Assembly: GCA_035582835.1 (NCBI GenBank)
Contig: JAYKAV010002920.1
Coordinates: 570,959 to 634,958 of the forward strand
DNA: 64,000 nt
Reading direction: 5' to 3'
From: Phoebastria nigripes
Lineage: Eukaryota > Chordata > Aves > Procellariiformes > Diomedeidae
Below, one piece after another: positions 12,401 to 25,000 of the stretch. How positions within the stretch are numbered: the first letter of the stretch is position 1; each line of letters begins with the position of its first letter. The translations under genes were made by a program, and so were the position numbers. The notes under the pieces are model-generated. The model had not been told where the DNA came from, made no database searches, and worked only from the letters and a program-made list of their open reading frames with translations.

Positions 12401-15400
12401 AATGTACAAGCACCTGTACAAATGCAGGTGCNTGGTACCATGCCTGGGAGCAGAAGGAGAGATGAAGCACACTCTGGTTTTTCCTCCCTCATTCAATTGA
12501 GAGTTTTTGAGCTACCATCACCACCACACCCCCCTCCTGGGATCTTGGTCATGTCACCCTTATAGGGACCATCCTTTACCTCTGTGGCTTGAAACCACAT
12601 AATTCACTCATGCTCTAATTATAAGCATACAGGGGCAAAACTGCCTTTTGAAAGGAAATCATAGCATATTTTGACCCAAAATATTTTTCTGTGTATTTCT
12701 TCCTCTCTTGAGCTTGAGAAGGACACAGCTGCTTCAGAAGCTCCCAGCAGCTCCATCTGTGCACAAATCAGACCACTGTCAGCTGTCCCCTTCTCTCTTC
12801 ACCCTTTGAAGTATTTTTGGTCCCTAGTGTGTTTTGATCCCTAGGTTTTCAGCTTGGCCTAAATAGCTATTTGGCCTGCAGCCTGGAAGTAGCATCTTCA
12901 CTGGTAATAAAACAGCCATTGCCTTACAAATACGTGCCAGTATAAGATGGGAAGTGGTTAATGTAAGACTGTTGCAACTTCCCAGCCTTGTTTCTCTTAA
13001 GTCTCATATTGAATTACAACACAATATTCATATAGGAAAACCCATTCAGGCAGGTTAGACACAGAGTTATTACGACCTTGGCCAGGTCACATTCAATATT
13101 TGGCAAGTTTTTTCAGACCAATGTACCAAGCAATCACACAGCAGGTCCGTGTGTGCCACAGACTCTTCTGAGTTCAGAGCAGAGCAACTCTGGAAGTCCC
13201 ACTGCATAGCAAATTTAGTGCACAGCTGCATAATACCCTGGAAAATGTGCTGTGGGAGCAGTCTTTGAGTTCAGAAAGTTTATAAAAAGGATTATGAAAT
13301 CTCTTCGACAGTGAGAGCAGTGCCTGGACTCAGTGACCTGCAAGGTCCCATCAGGACCTTGTTGTATGGTCTTACAGTAGCAAAGCAGTGAAGAACATGA
13401 CCTCTCTTCTTTCATATGGCTATGATTCCTAGGGTTGTGAATAGTCCCCTGGCTGCAGTTTGCTTTGGTTATCATACCAGTAAATTAATTTCACTTTATT
13501 TAAGAATACATAGATTTTATCTTGAGTTTCAGTGTTTTTCTGAACTACCAAAATCAGAAAAATGGCCAACAATTAAGACATGAGTCCAGGGCGCAGGAGT
13601 TGTTGGCCAAGGCATACAAACAAGACCAAGACACAGCCTTGCTTGAGCCACCAACTCTCCACATATATTAGATAGAGCACTTTGGCTTTCTCTATCTGTA
13701 CTGGATATTTAGCACAGGCCCAAACCAGCACTCAAGCCCAAACTTACTTAGTATTCCTCTGCATGAAAGCCCACAGTGAATGGGACATGGACATGAAATG
13801 GACAACTCTGTAGCCCAATGAGAAAAAGCTCTGTGCACCTAATAACTTAACAAATAGGATCACATATCACTGGTAGCGCGGGCAGTCACAGACACAGTTT
13901 GTATTGCTTGGCTTATGATAGTGCATTAAAAAGGGAGAGAAAATGTACACTACCATGCAGTTCAGTCATCTATACAGTACAGTTGTTAGTACAGCTCTGA
14001 CATGTCCCTGCTGTAGTTCAGGCTTATGGCAGACTGTGCTTTTCAACAGTTTGTGAGCATAATCCAAAGGTTAGCATGGCCAGGGACCAGTCCCCATTGG
14101 CAGTAGACACATGGACTCCATGTTTTGATAGATAAGAGAACCTAATACTCTAAGGTTTTCTGAGCCTATATTCCTAAGCATAGAAGAAATGGTCTGAGAG
14201 TAAGGATTGTGCTTGTTCAGCACCCTCCAGAAGCTCAAAAAGAGGCCATAATTGAACGAGGTTCTCAGGATGCAATCAAATTAGTAATATCTGCCATCTG
14301 GTTTCCTTTCATCTTCTTGTGTTTCTCCTTTTGCCATTCCGTAACTTTTCCAAATGCCCTGAGCTTTTGCCAAGTAACACTTGTCCAAAAGAAAAAGCAG
14401 AAGAAACCCAGAGCTATAATTTATTCTGTTGCCTTCACAGGCAAAAAGAGGGCAGAAGTAAAAAGGAAGAAATACTGTGTTTAAATCAGAGTTTCAAAAC
14501 ACTAAATTGTTTTTCTAAAATATTTCAGGAAAGTTTTAGAAAAATAACTATGTTCTGAGTCCTAGAAGATGGAAACTATATTGGAATGTTTATAACCTTT
14601 TTTTTTTTTTTTAACTAACCCTTAACCTAAACTTAATGGTGCAGGTTGTACTGATTATCTAGTGTTAATTGGTATAATTTAAATAGGACTACATGTATGC
14701 TTGTCAGCTGAGGCTATGTGTAATATTCACCTGTAATTTACAGGATGTAAAAGAAAGTAACTTCTTCCAATGGACATATTTCTTTAAACTATTGCTTATG
14801 CACACCTGATGTACTTTAAAATCTATGTTTCCCCTCTATGATGCTTCTGTGAATGATGTCTACATAACTTGAATTTGTAATCCATCAGTATTCCTCAGGC
14901 TTCTCCAGAAAATACTTGATATTTGCCTTTCAGAATCATTTAGTGATTAAGTTTGCTCTCGTAACTTTGCCAGTGTTCTCTATTAAGCAAGTTCCACTAG
15001 GTTTCATACACTAAACCTTTCAGTTATAAAAAAGAAAACAATCAAACTGCCTCATACATACTATTTTACATTGTGCAAAATTACATTTTCTCTACGTGTA
15101 TTAGGGCTCTGCTTTAATACAAACCTTTGTGTATTTTTAAATATACTGACTAATATAAGATCAATTAACTCTAAGGCTTAGAGTTAAAGCTTTCTTCCTA
15201 AATAGAGGCCTAAACTAATAGCTCTGACTCATCATGTGTATGATAGCAGATTATCAAATCCGAGAGCTGAAATTTATCTGGAAAGTGAACCGAGTGATTT
15301 TCCTCAAGCCAAATCACCAAGCAGTGCGAGAGGTTCATATTGCTTGCAGGATCAATCAAGCAGTCCATTTTGTTACATGGGACAATTTTTGTTACTATGA

Positions 15401-18400
15401 GACAATTTCTGATTCTTACTATACTGCATGCCACTATAGCAGATATATTAAATATAAAGTGGATGTGTAGTAATTCTTACATAGAGATATGGAGCCAGGG
15501 GCGTGAGGGAGGACAATAAATGTACGACCTTAGTAAATAGAGTGTTCTTGAAAGTCCATTCTGCAGAACAGCCCAGAGACAACCATGTGAGGCTGGTGTA
15601 AGAAGAGCTGTGATGATCCCAGAGCAGCCCTCAAAAGCAGATTCCTGTTCCCCTAGATGTTGAATGTTCAGAGTTACAGTGCACAATCCGTGTTCTTGGC
15701 AAATGCTGTGCAAGGTAAGACTGTGAGATTTGCCTGTATTGTGCACATACTCATCCTCCACTTGCTGTAGAAAACAGAAATAATCTGTGAAAGCCCCAGG
15801 GTGTCTATGTAAAGAAGGAAGAGAAGCAGGAATATATCCTAGGTTCCAGACAGAGCCATAAGCATCTTGTTCCCTCTACAGGAGGAGAACGCTCGCTTCT
15901 GTGCTTGCAGCTGCATTGTTGATGGAGTGGTTGATGCTGGGAGAAGCCTTATGCACTCCACATCCTTATTATCTCTGTAGGTCCCCTGACGTTGGAGCAC
16001 AGCCTGCCTACAAATCCCGTTGTCCTCATGCTAGATAATAAAGGGACCCTCCAGGAACAGTCCTTTGCCACTGTGTCTCATGTCTGATAGTAGGCAGAAC
16101 TCACCTCAAGGAGCAGTGGAAGCTACCAAGCTGGCATAGAGCACCAGCTGATGCCCACAGCAGGGAAGCAAAGCCTAAAGCCTCAAGCAGGTGCAAGATT
16201 TTCCCCTTCAGAGTTGTAACGATCCTAACCAGAAGACTAATGTGCATCAAAGAGTTAGTAATCCACGTAACAGTGAACCTGAGTATGCACAAGCTGGTGC
16301 TGTGCTGCGCTGTGCTGCACGTACAGCTTGTCCTTCAGGCCTGTGCTGGGCTGTGCAGGTCTCTTGGCCGCAGCATAAACTCAGCTGGGTGATGGTAACA
16401 GAGGAGCCCACAGGCAGCTCCCACTTTCTATTGTCGATTACACCACCTGCATGGCCTTGTCTTTATCTTAAAGTGGAGCAACAAGTTCTCACGTGAACAT
16501 ATGGTTGTTTGGTGGTAGAAATGACTAATACAATATTTTTTGTCTAAGAAAACTCTGTAAGAGGTCTAGAAACCAAAATGTCAGTGAACCTCTCTATGGG
16601 TGGGATCTGTACCACATGCCCTGAGCAGAGGTCTGTCTGATGCTGCACAGCTCAGGGTTCCCAGTACCTGAAGGGAGATAAGTTTATCTGTATTCTTTCC
16701 CTTTCTTGTGTTAGCTCCAGAAAATGGTATTTTAAGCAATAGCTTATGGAGTCTGAGTGCCTTTCTTACTGGGATCATAAGGTACGCTAGCCCCAGTGCC
16801 TTGCACTACAGGGTATCAGCATAATAGCCTGAAGCTGACCCCAAAGATGTTTCTGGATCAAGTGGTGTGACAGGTGACAAATATGGCTCCAAACATTTCC
16901 AGCTTTGACGTTGCTTCTCCACAGCAGTCTAGGGNTGCTCCTGCTAGCTTTGTGACTACATAGGTTGCCCAGCACCACTGCAGTTACTCCCATTTCACCC
17001 AGAAGGACAAGAAAATGAGGTTTTTCAGTATCAATCACAGAATATAAACTATACCCTTTAGGGCTGATGTGAAGGAAAAATATCAAGCTTAAAATCAAAC
17101 ATTTCTGCTGTCCTTATTTTATTCCCTTACAAGCTTCTCTNTATTGTAAAGCAGCTGATAGCGTACTTTAGCACTGTGCATGTTTTAAATGAATGTCCTT
17201 CACAGAACATTAATATCTCAACCCTGCTTTTCATTTCAGAACAACACAGGAAAACACCCGTAACTTTGACAGAACCTTGAAACAGTTCTGCATAATTCAG
17301 AAATAGACATTTCAGGATTGTTCAAATCACTCTCTTTAATAACCACCTAGCTCCAGTGCTAGGCCCTTCTGCCAGATATTGCTGAAGTGCATGCTAAAGT
17401 GCTCTTGTTGTATAGTAGATCCTTTCTCAGTCAGGCCCCTAATTTATGGTCCCTATATTCACAGCATCTGTTACTCAGCTGTTTTTGACAGCTGCTGTTC
17501 ATTTCTACTCAGAAGCCGACAGTTGAAAAGTTTCAAAAGAAATTCATGTTTTGACTTGATGATCCTANGGAAGCTGACTCTTGGGCTCTTTTTCTTGGGT
17601 TACAAATCACAGACAAGTTCTCAGAGTGCAGCATCTGGACATTAAAAGAACAATTATTTATTATTTGTTGATATCAGGTCTACTTGTTCGTGTTAGTAAT
17701 TCAAATGGAGTGGCTTGTATGTATGTAAAGCAGGTGAGTTTTGTATGCATGGCTCGTTGGAGATGAACTACCTGTAACAAAAATTGAGGCAAAATTTATA
17801 GCAACAGTAATCTTGGAAAATAGTTTTTTATCTTTGTTNTTTTGAAAAATAGGTGCAATGATCAACATCTACAGTGTTGTGAAGGGAAAGGCTATTCATG
17901 AAGACAGCTCAGCAGAGCTCTGAAGTGCTGGTGTAAATGCTGTATGTTGGATATTGACAGGGTGCTGACTTCTTTGGAACTTTTCACATGCTAAAATTCA
18001 TACCGTAAAACTTTGTTACAGCTAAAAGATGTGAGCAGAACTGGTCACTATAATTGTCTGAAGCCATTTTAATAGTTTTCTTAATAGAATAACATTTTGA
18101 TACGGGATTTCCTTTTTGACTTATAGTAGAAAGAAATCAATCAACAAAACTTTCAGATCTTATCTTTCAGTAATTTAACTTTTTGATATTACAAGCATTT
18201 ATTTCAAATTAAATTGAGAATCTCTGTTGAAGGCATGAACAATCTCTGAACAAAAGCAATGCATGTTTTGGTTTTGGAGGGAATGATCAGAATGACAACT
18301 ATTTATCAGAATGAATCATGACAAGCAACTGTTGTTTTTCAGTTGAATGTCCATTAGCTCTGCATGCAAGATTTGGCATTGCTGGAGTCTGGCAATGGTT

Positions 18401-21400
18401 TTATCTAAACTGGAAGAGAGGTTGTCCTCTGAACTCTATGCCTTACATATTAAGTACATGACGTCATGCCACCATGCATGGGTCAAGGGAGAGATAGGTG
18501 CTTAAACAGAGCCATTGCCCGGTGGTTTCGTGTCCCTGGCACTCTTTCCCCTATTTCCCCTAGAAGTCAGTGATAAGATTCATCAAAACTGTTAGATGAG
18601 CTCCTTAGACATCAGGCCATTAGTGTGGATTTCATAACCTGTGAAGCAAATAGGCTGTACTGTACTCATCACACTTGGAGCATTGCAGTCTTGCCATTTT
18701 CAAACTAAAGAAAAATACAAATATATGGCTGCTTGCAACGATGCACTGTTCATCACAAACTGTATACCAGGATTATTAGCCTTATGGCCAGGAAAGTGTA
18801 TTAAAAGAAGAAACAGAAGTAGCCAAACTCTTCCATTACTTGGAGAGTTGCCCTGCCTTTTTTCTTTGGTTTATGTGTTTTAATTGGAATACTGTGTGGT
18901 TTCTCCACAATGTAATTTCAGTTGGCCCTTGATTATCTAAGTAAATTAGTTAATGATGCTTGCTCATTGCAATTACACTTTCCCATTGCAATTATCTGAA
19001 TTCTGCTGTTTCAAGTAATCTATAATGAATCTGTGTTCATAATTACAGCATATTGCTAATAAATGTTTGTAGTAGATGTACGGTACAGCACTGCTTATGT
19101 ACCTACACAGCAGCTACTGTTTAATGTAGTTGAGCTCACACATTCTTACTGCTTACTGCATGCTTTGCTAATGACAAATGACAGCCATTTTTCTCTACCG
19201 CAGCCAAGAACAGAGATTAAAACTCTAGATACCAATCTGATCTCACAGGTCACAGCTTGTCTGTGTAACCTGTTTTATGTTATAACTGATAGCAGTAAAA
19301 GGTCTTTCATCAGCCTTGTTTATTTATGTCCATGATTCACAGTGATGATGATTTATAGAGCACCTGTAAGTGTATACCTCTCATGAAAATGCAACGCATA
19401 GTTGGAAAAAATGACCTTGTGGGAGGGAGAGATATTAAAAGTCTAGNGTGAATAAAAGAAATTCAAACAATAGGATAATCCAATTACTAAATAGAGAGCA
19501 AATCTGTATATAAGCAGTGGAGATGGGTAATTACAAGGGGAAAATAGAGGACTGGAAAATTCAGCACATCTATTTTACATTATTTAAAATTTAAAAAGCT
19601 CTGTTCATGTAGTCATCTGTGCTCTTTGGCTTGCTAACATTCATCTTGGCTACATCTTGGAAAGCCGAGAAGCTTTGACACCATAGAGTTTGAATTTCCA
19701 AATTCAATCTGGTGGAGAATAAGAACTCTATAATGCAGAAAACATGAATGATTATTTTAATAGGGAAAACCAATGTCTGCATATAAAAAAGATGTTGAAA
19801 ATGTAGCAAAGGATGCAGAACAAAATAAATTAAAAAAAAAAAAAAAAGATGTGGAGGTTTTTATAAAAAATAAAAAGCCTTACAGAAAGATATTTAAATA
19901 TCTCAACTTCTTACTAAGTAGAAGACTGAAAGATGACAGGATTGCATCAGGACTCCCATGGGAAGAAGATACAAAGCCTGGAAAGCCCATTTATTCTAGC
20001 AGACACTGAGATAATAAGATTCAATGACAGGTACCTGAAAACAGTCAGATTCCAATTAGACATAAAGCAAATGTTTGTAACAATGAGATTGATTACCCAT
20101 TACAGCAAACCCCCAGGGGAAAACAGGATGTCTTTCAATGTTTTCAGTATGCCTTTACTTAAGACATACATTATCTAAAAGACATACATGCTACCAGATG
20201 GTATACTGGAGTAACTGGGTGAAAATTTTATGGTATGCTAATAGATAGAAAGCTCAATGAGATGAGCTTTCAGTCAAGTCAAGTCAAACAGACTTCTTGG
20301 CCTCTAAGATCAAAACAACTCTTATCTGAAAATTAGTTCCTGTAGAGCTATATTTGGACTATAGCATCACTGACTAGATGACCCCATAAACTTTCACCTG
20401 CATGTTTGTATTTACCTAATTCCCTACACTGGAAGCACTCTCTCCTCAGAAAACACAGTAAGAGAACTGTAAACTCTTTCCTCCCTTTTTAGTCTGGACT
20501 GTCAAAAGATTGGTGTCATGTTCTTCTGTCCTCCAGATGCTGCCTTCTCCCTGTTTTCATCATTCCCTACTTTCCACTCCAGAAGCCAACCGTGTCCTAT
20601 TCTCAGGTAGTTAATAAGCATCCATAGGTTGTCTCTAAAGCCTGGGAAACCTTTGCCTCTGATACCCTCCTGAAAAGAGATAGGCAACTGAGAGGTGAAG
20701 GAATTATAGCCATTTTAGAAGACTCCTTATCTGTAAACCAGCCCAGGCCTTTAAGTATGCATTTGTTAGCCAGAAAAAAAATAATTTCTGTTTAGCTTAC
20801 AGACTACCACTGTGGTACTGATAAGATAGTGAGAAATAAATGCCTTTCTCGAAATAGAATGTACTATCAGAGACAGTACTTACAGAACTCTGTTTCATTT
20901 ACTGAATTTAGACTTCCTTTTAATGTCTAGCGTATATATTCAGACTTCCTTCTTTTATTTTTTATACTTGCTTAGTATGAAGAGAGTAGAGAGCTTTTAC
21001 CTTTTTACCAGCTTTTTAGGGTTTCAGTTCTCATTTTCGGACAGCAATGCATGATACCCTTTAAGACCACTATGAACTTTCCTGGTGGTCCTTTTCCATC
21101 ATATAGTTGTGCACTGCTGACAGCTTTATACCTGATTCTTGCATCGATCTCAGCACTAGGGTGATGGAGACATGGGATCCCACTGTTTTAGCGCAAATAA
21201 GGAAGCCTTAGGAGCCAGATATACCAAAACAGGACATAAATGTCACTGCTTTCCCCTTCTCCTGTAATTACTGTCTCCTTGTTGTCCATTTAAGCTCAGT
21301 ATCCCTTTTGGAACATGGTGATTATGTTTCTGCCTGCAAATGACCNGGTGTCTGTCACAGCAGATCAGCCCCAGCAGGCAGGGCCAGCTCCTCTGTGCAG

Positions 21401-22650
21401 CAGTCCTGCTCAAGCACCGTACGGCTGTTCCCCTTCTCCAGGGTCCCTCCCCAGCACACGATGCCAGCGTGGTTATTTGGCAGTCCCAGAATATGCTCTT
21501 TCACCAGAGACAATCTGGACCCAGTCTTGGATGATGCTGATCATCTTTAATGTGTGAAAATAGTCCCCTTTGGGGGAAACTGAGGCTTCTCAGCACCTGG
21601 CTAGAAATGCCCAGAAGGACTTCTCCTCTGATGCGTTCCTGTGAAACAGTGATGTACTGAAGTCTCGGAAAGTTTAATTAGTATCTAAATAACCAACTGG
21701 TTACCTCTACACCTGATTCTTCTCTCACATTTATTGGCCTGACACAAGAAACTCTCATCTGACTTTGGGAGACTTTCCACTCTGGTTTACGTAAGCATAA
21801 CATCCAGGGGATCAGGTCCTCCTCTTTTTATGTGATGCTTCCTCTCAGTTGCTGCTTATGAAATGGATAAGTAAAACACTCCTAATCTGGAGAAATTGCA
21901 AGAGTTGAAACAGAATTCCTAATTTGCTGGAAATTATGACTTTTTGAAATGTCTTCCTTGCCTGAAGACACATTTTAGTTTCCCATGAAATGGGATTTGC
22001 ACATAAAAATTAATATGCAAAACTTCTTTTTAAAATTTGAGAATGTAATTTCTAATATTTTAATATTGATTTATTTCATAAAATACCTATTGTAGTACAT
22101 AATGTGCACCACTGCAAAAAAACATACTGCATATACATAANGGAAATATTCTTGTTATTTTAATTTTACTCTAGAATCATGAAGATAAATTACTACTTTG
22201 TGGTTGGACAGAATACCTTCTCTAGATTCCNTGTGCACTGAAATGAAACAACCTGAGATATTAATCTTAAAAAAAAATAAGGTGTTTCGATCAGTAAAAT
22301 GTATTAACTTGCTTTTACTGATTTTAAGAATTAAATATTCCATCTATGCTGTAGCACTACCATTCCTGATCTGTCATGAAACACTTAAAAAATAACAAAT
22401 AAAAATGCATAAATTCAAATATGAAGGAGTTTCAAACTTTTCCGAAATGAAAATGTTCCAAAACGAAATATATGGAGAAACATTTAGAGGAATTTTCATT
22501 GAAGTAATATGCTTTTGTGGGGGAAAAACCCAATAAATGTGTTTGCACTAGTTTTAACCAAGCTTCTGGAAANCTTTTACAAAGACAGAGCAAATAGCCA
22601 TTCAGTCTGCAGTTGCCTGTAAGCTATTGGCAATACCAGGATTTTCATGG
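9480..22650. other. AT-rich intergenic DNA, no recognised gene
   Basis: About 13 kb with only short random-looking frames (up to 103 codons) and short homopolymer runs. I see no splice-bounded coding exon, RNA gene or clear repeat family. The part near 18.89-19.08 kb is rich in TAAT-type and ATTGCAAT motifs and may be a conserved regulatory element; this is inference only. Confidence 0.5.
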
Positions 22651-22654
22651 ATCA

Positions 22655-24140
22655 TGAATCACAAAGTCACAAAATCATTTAGGTTGGAAGGGAGCTCTTG
22701 AGATCATCTAGTCCAGCCCCCTTGCTCAAGTAGGGCCAGGTACAGCAGGTTGCCCAACATCATGTCCAGTTGGGTATTAGTATCTCCGCAGATGGAGACT
22801 CCACAACATCTCTGGGCAATGCATTCCAGTGTTTGACCACCCTCACAGTAAAAAAAGTGCTTTCTTGTGTTCAGATGAAATTTCATGTGTTTCAGTTTCT
22901 GCCCATTGCCTCTCGTCCCGTCACTGGGCACCGCTGAGAAGAGCCTGGCTCCCTCTTCTTCATTCCCTCCCATCATGTATTTATACACATTGCTGAGATC
23001 CCCCTGGGCCTTCTCTTCTCTGGGCTGAACCNTCCCAGCTCTCTCAGCNTCTCCTCATCTGTCAGATGTTCCAGTCCCTTAATCATCTTCATAGCCCTGT
23101 GCTGGACTCACACCAGTAAATCTGTATCTTGTACTGAGGAGCCCAGAACTGGACACAGCACTCCAGGTGCTGTGGAGTGGTCCAGCCCATTTCTCCGGCC
23201 NGCTGAGGTCCCTCTGAAGGGCAGCACACACATATGTTGTATCAACCACTGCTCCCAGTTTTGTATTGTGCAAACTTGTTAAGGGTGCACTCTTTCCAAT
23301 CATCCAGGTCATTAATGAAGATGTTAANCAAGATTGGCCCCAGTATTGACCCCTGAGGTACACTGGTAGTGACTTGCCTCCATCTGGACTTTGTGCCGCT
23401 GACTACAGTCCTTTCAACCTGGCATTTCAGCCAGTTTTCAATCNACCTCCCTGTCCCTGTTTATCTAACTGTGCTGGTTTTGGCTGGGGTAGAGTTAATT
23501 TTCTTCATAGTAGCTAGTATGGGGCTATATTTTGGATTTGNGCTGNAAACAGTGTTGATAATACAGGGATGTTTTCGTTACTGCTGAGCAGGGCTTACAC
23601 AGAGTCAAGGCCTCTTCTGCTTCTCACCCCATCCCACCAGCNAGTAGGCTGGGGGTGCACAAGAAGTTGGGAGGGGACACAGCTGGGACAGCTGACCCCA
23701 ACTGACCAAAGGGNTATTCCATACCATNTGACATCATGTTCAGCATATAAAGCTGGGGGAAGAAGANGGAANTAGGGGACGTTCTGAGTGATGNNGTTTG
23801 TCTTCCCAAGTAACCGTTATGTGTGATGGAGCCCTGCTTTCCTGGAGATGGCTGAACACCTGCCTGCCGATGGGGAGTAGTGAATGAATTTCTTGTTTGC
23901 TTAGCTTGCNTGCGTGGCTTTAGCTTTACCTATTAAACTGTCTTTATCTCAACCCATGAGTTTTCTCACTTTTACTCTTCTGATTCTCTCCCCCATCCCA
24001 CCCTGGGGGGAGTGAGCAAGCGACTGTGTGGTGCTTAGTTGCTGGCTGGGGTTAGACCACGACACTAACCCATACTTTGAATGTGATAGAGTTGCCATTC
24101 CTTGTATCTCCACAATAGATGTTGAAGGCTGCATTGATAT
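22655..24140 (-). mobile_element. CR1 LINE fragment split by a solo LTR
   Basis: Minus-strand CR1. The plus strand begins with the complement of the CR1 3' end (AATCATTTAGGTTGGAAGGG) and runs through the 3' UTR and the end of the reverse-transcriptase frame (complement of DLDD/NIFIND-like coding around 23.28-23.36 kb). The element is interrupted at 23469 by an LTR and resumes at 24070. Coding potential is destroyed by stops and shifts. The right edge is approximate. Confidence 0.85.
23470..24064 (+). mobile_element. Solo LTR of an endogenous retrovirus
   Basis: It begins TGTGCTGG and ends CACGACA (TG...CA ends) and is flanked on both sides by the 5-bp target duplication CTAAC (23465-23469 and 24065-24069). 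Inside are TATAAA at 23746-23751 and ATTAAA at 23932-23937. No internal viral genes are present, so this is a recombined remnant. It closely resembles the LTR at 40929-41494. It sits in a CR1 element and in the opposite orientation to it. Confidence 0.88.
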
Positions 24141-24936
24141 GGCATCTTTTGCCTTCTCCCAGGCTCAAGTTTTTAAATGCATCTTGTGATTTCTTTCCTA
24201 AGGCATTGTGATGAACCTATCTATGTAGTTTCTTGGTACACAAGGGAATCTCAAAACTTGAAAACAGTTGGATGCCTTCAAATCAAGCTATATGGAAATG
24301 CTTTAATAGAAGGCGNTGAAGGATTTGTAAGTATTGAACAAGGCACTTCATAGTAGGGAATAGTATGTTTCTTCAGAGCCAATAAATACATTTTTCATTC
24401 AATGGCTACATAAATATGACTTCTTTCAGAAAGTCAGGTTGAGGTTTTAAAATGTAATGTAAAGCTCTTACAAGAATATGAAAATAGGTAAGAATAAGAA
24501 TGCATGAATAGGTATATAATGACAGTCTTCCCAGCAGACCTGTGGTTCATCTAGTTGAACAGCCTACCTCAGGCAAGGACCAACACTTTATTATTCAGAA
24601 AAATACAAAATTCCTTTCATGTGCACATTGTGTGAATACAGAAAGTGCTGCATCCTCATTATATTCCCGATTTCCAGTCGTGATAGTGATCAGTGGCATA
24701 TAAATCAGAGAAAATTTTCTTGTAGTCCAGATATGAAGAGTATGTCTTGCTTGAAAATTTATCTTCTCTTGAAGACAAATTTGAAATTTATGTTCTCTTG
24801 CAAGAGAAGGGCACATCTCATTTTAAACTGGGGCCTAAAGACTGAAAAGTTGAGTCAACCTCAGGAGGTGCCTTTCTCCCTCCTTTGGCTAGAGACCGAG
24901 ACTATCTCAACAAGTTATGTGAGATGAACACAACCT

Positions 24937-25000
24937 CTTGTGATTATTTTGTATCTAGAAGCATATTTCTTGTGATTATTTTGTATCTAGAAGCATATTA
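24937..25000. repeat. Two-copy 32-bp tandem repeat
   Basis: The unit starts CTTGTGATTATTTTG and occurs at 24937 and 24969, nearly identical. Confidence 0.9.
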
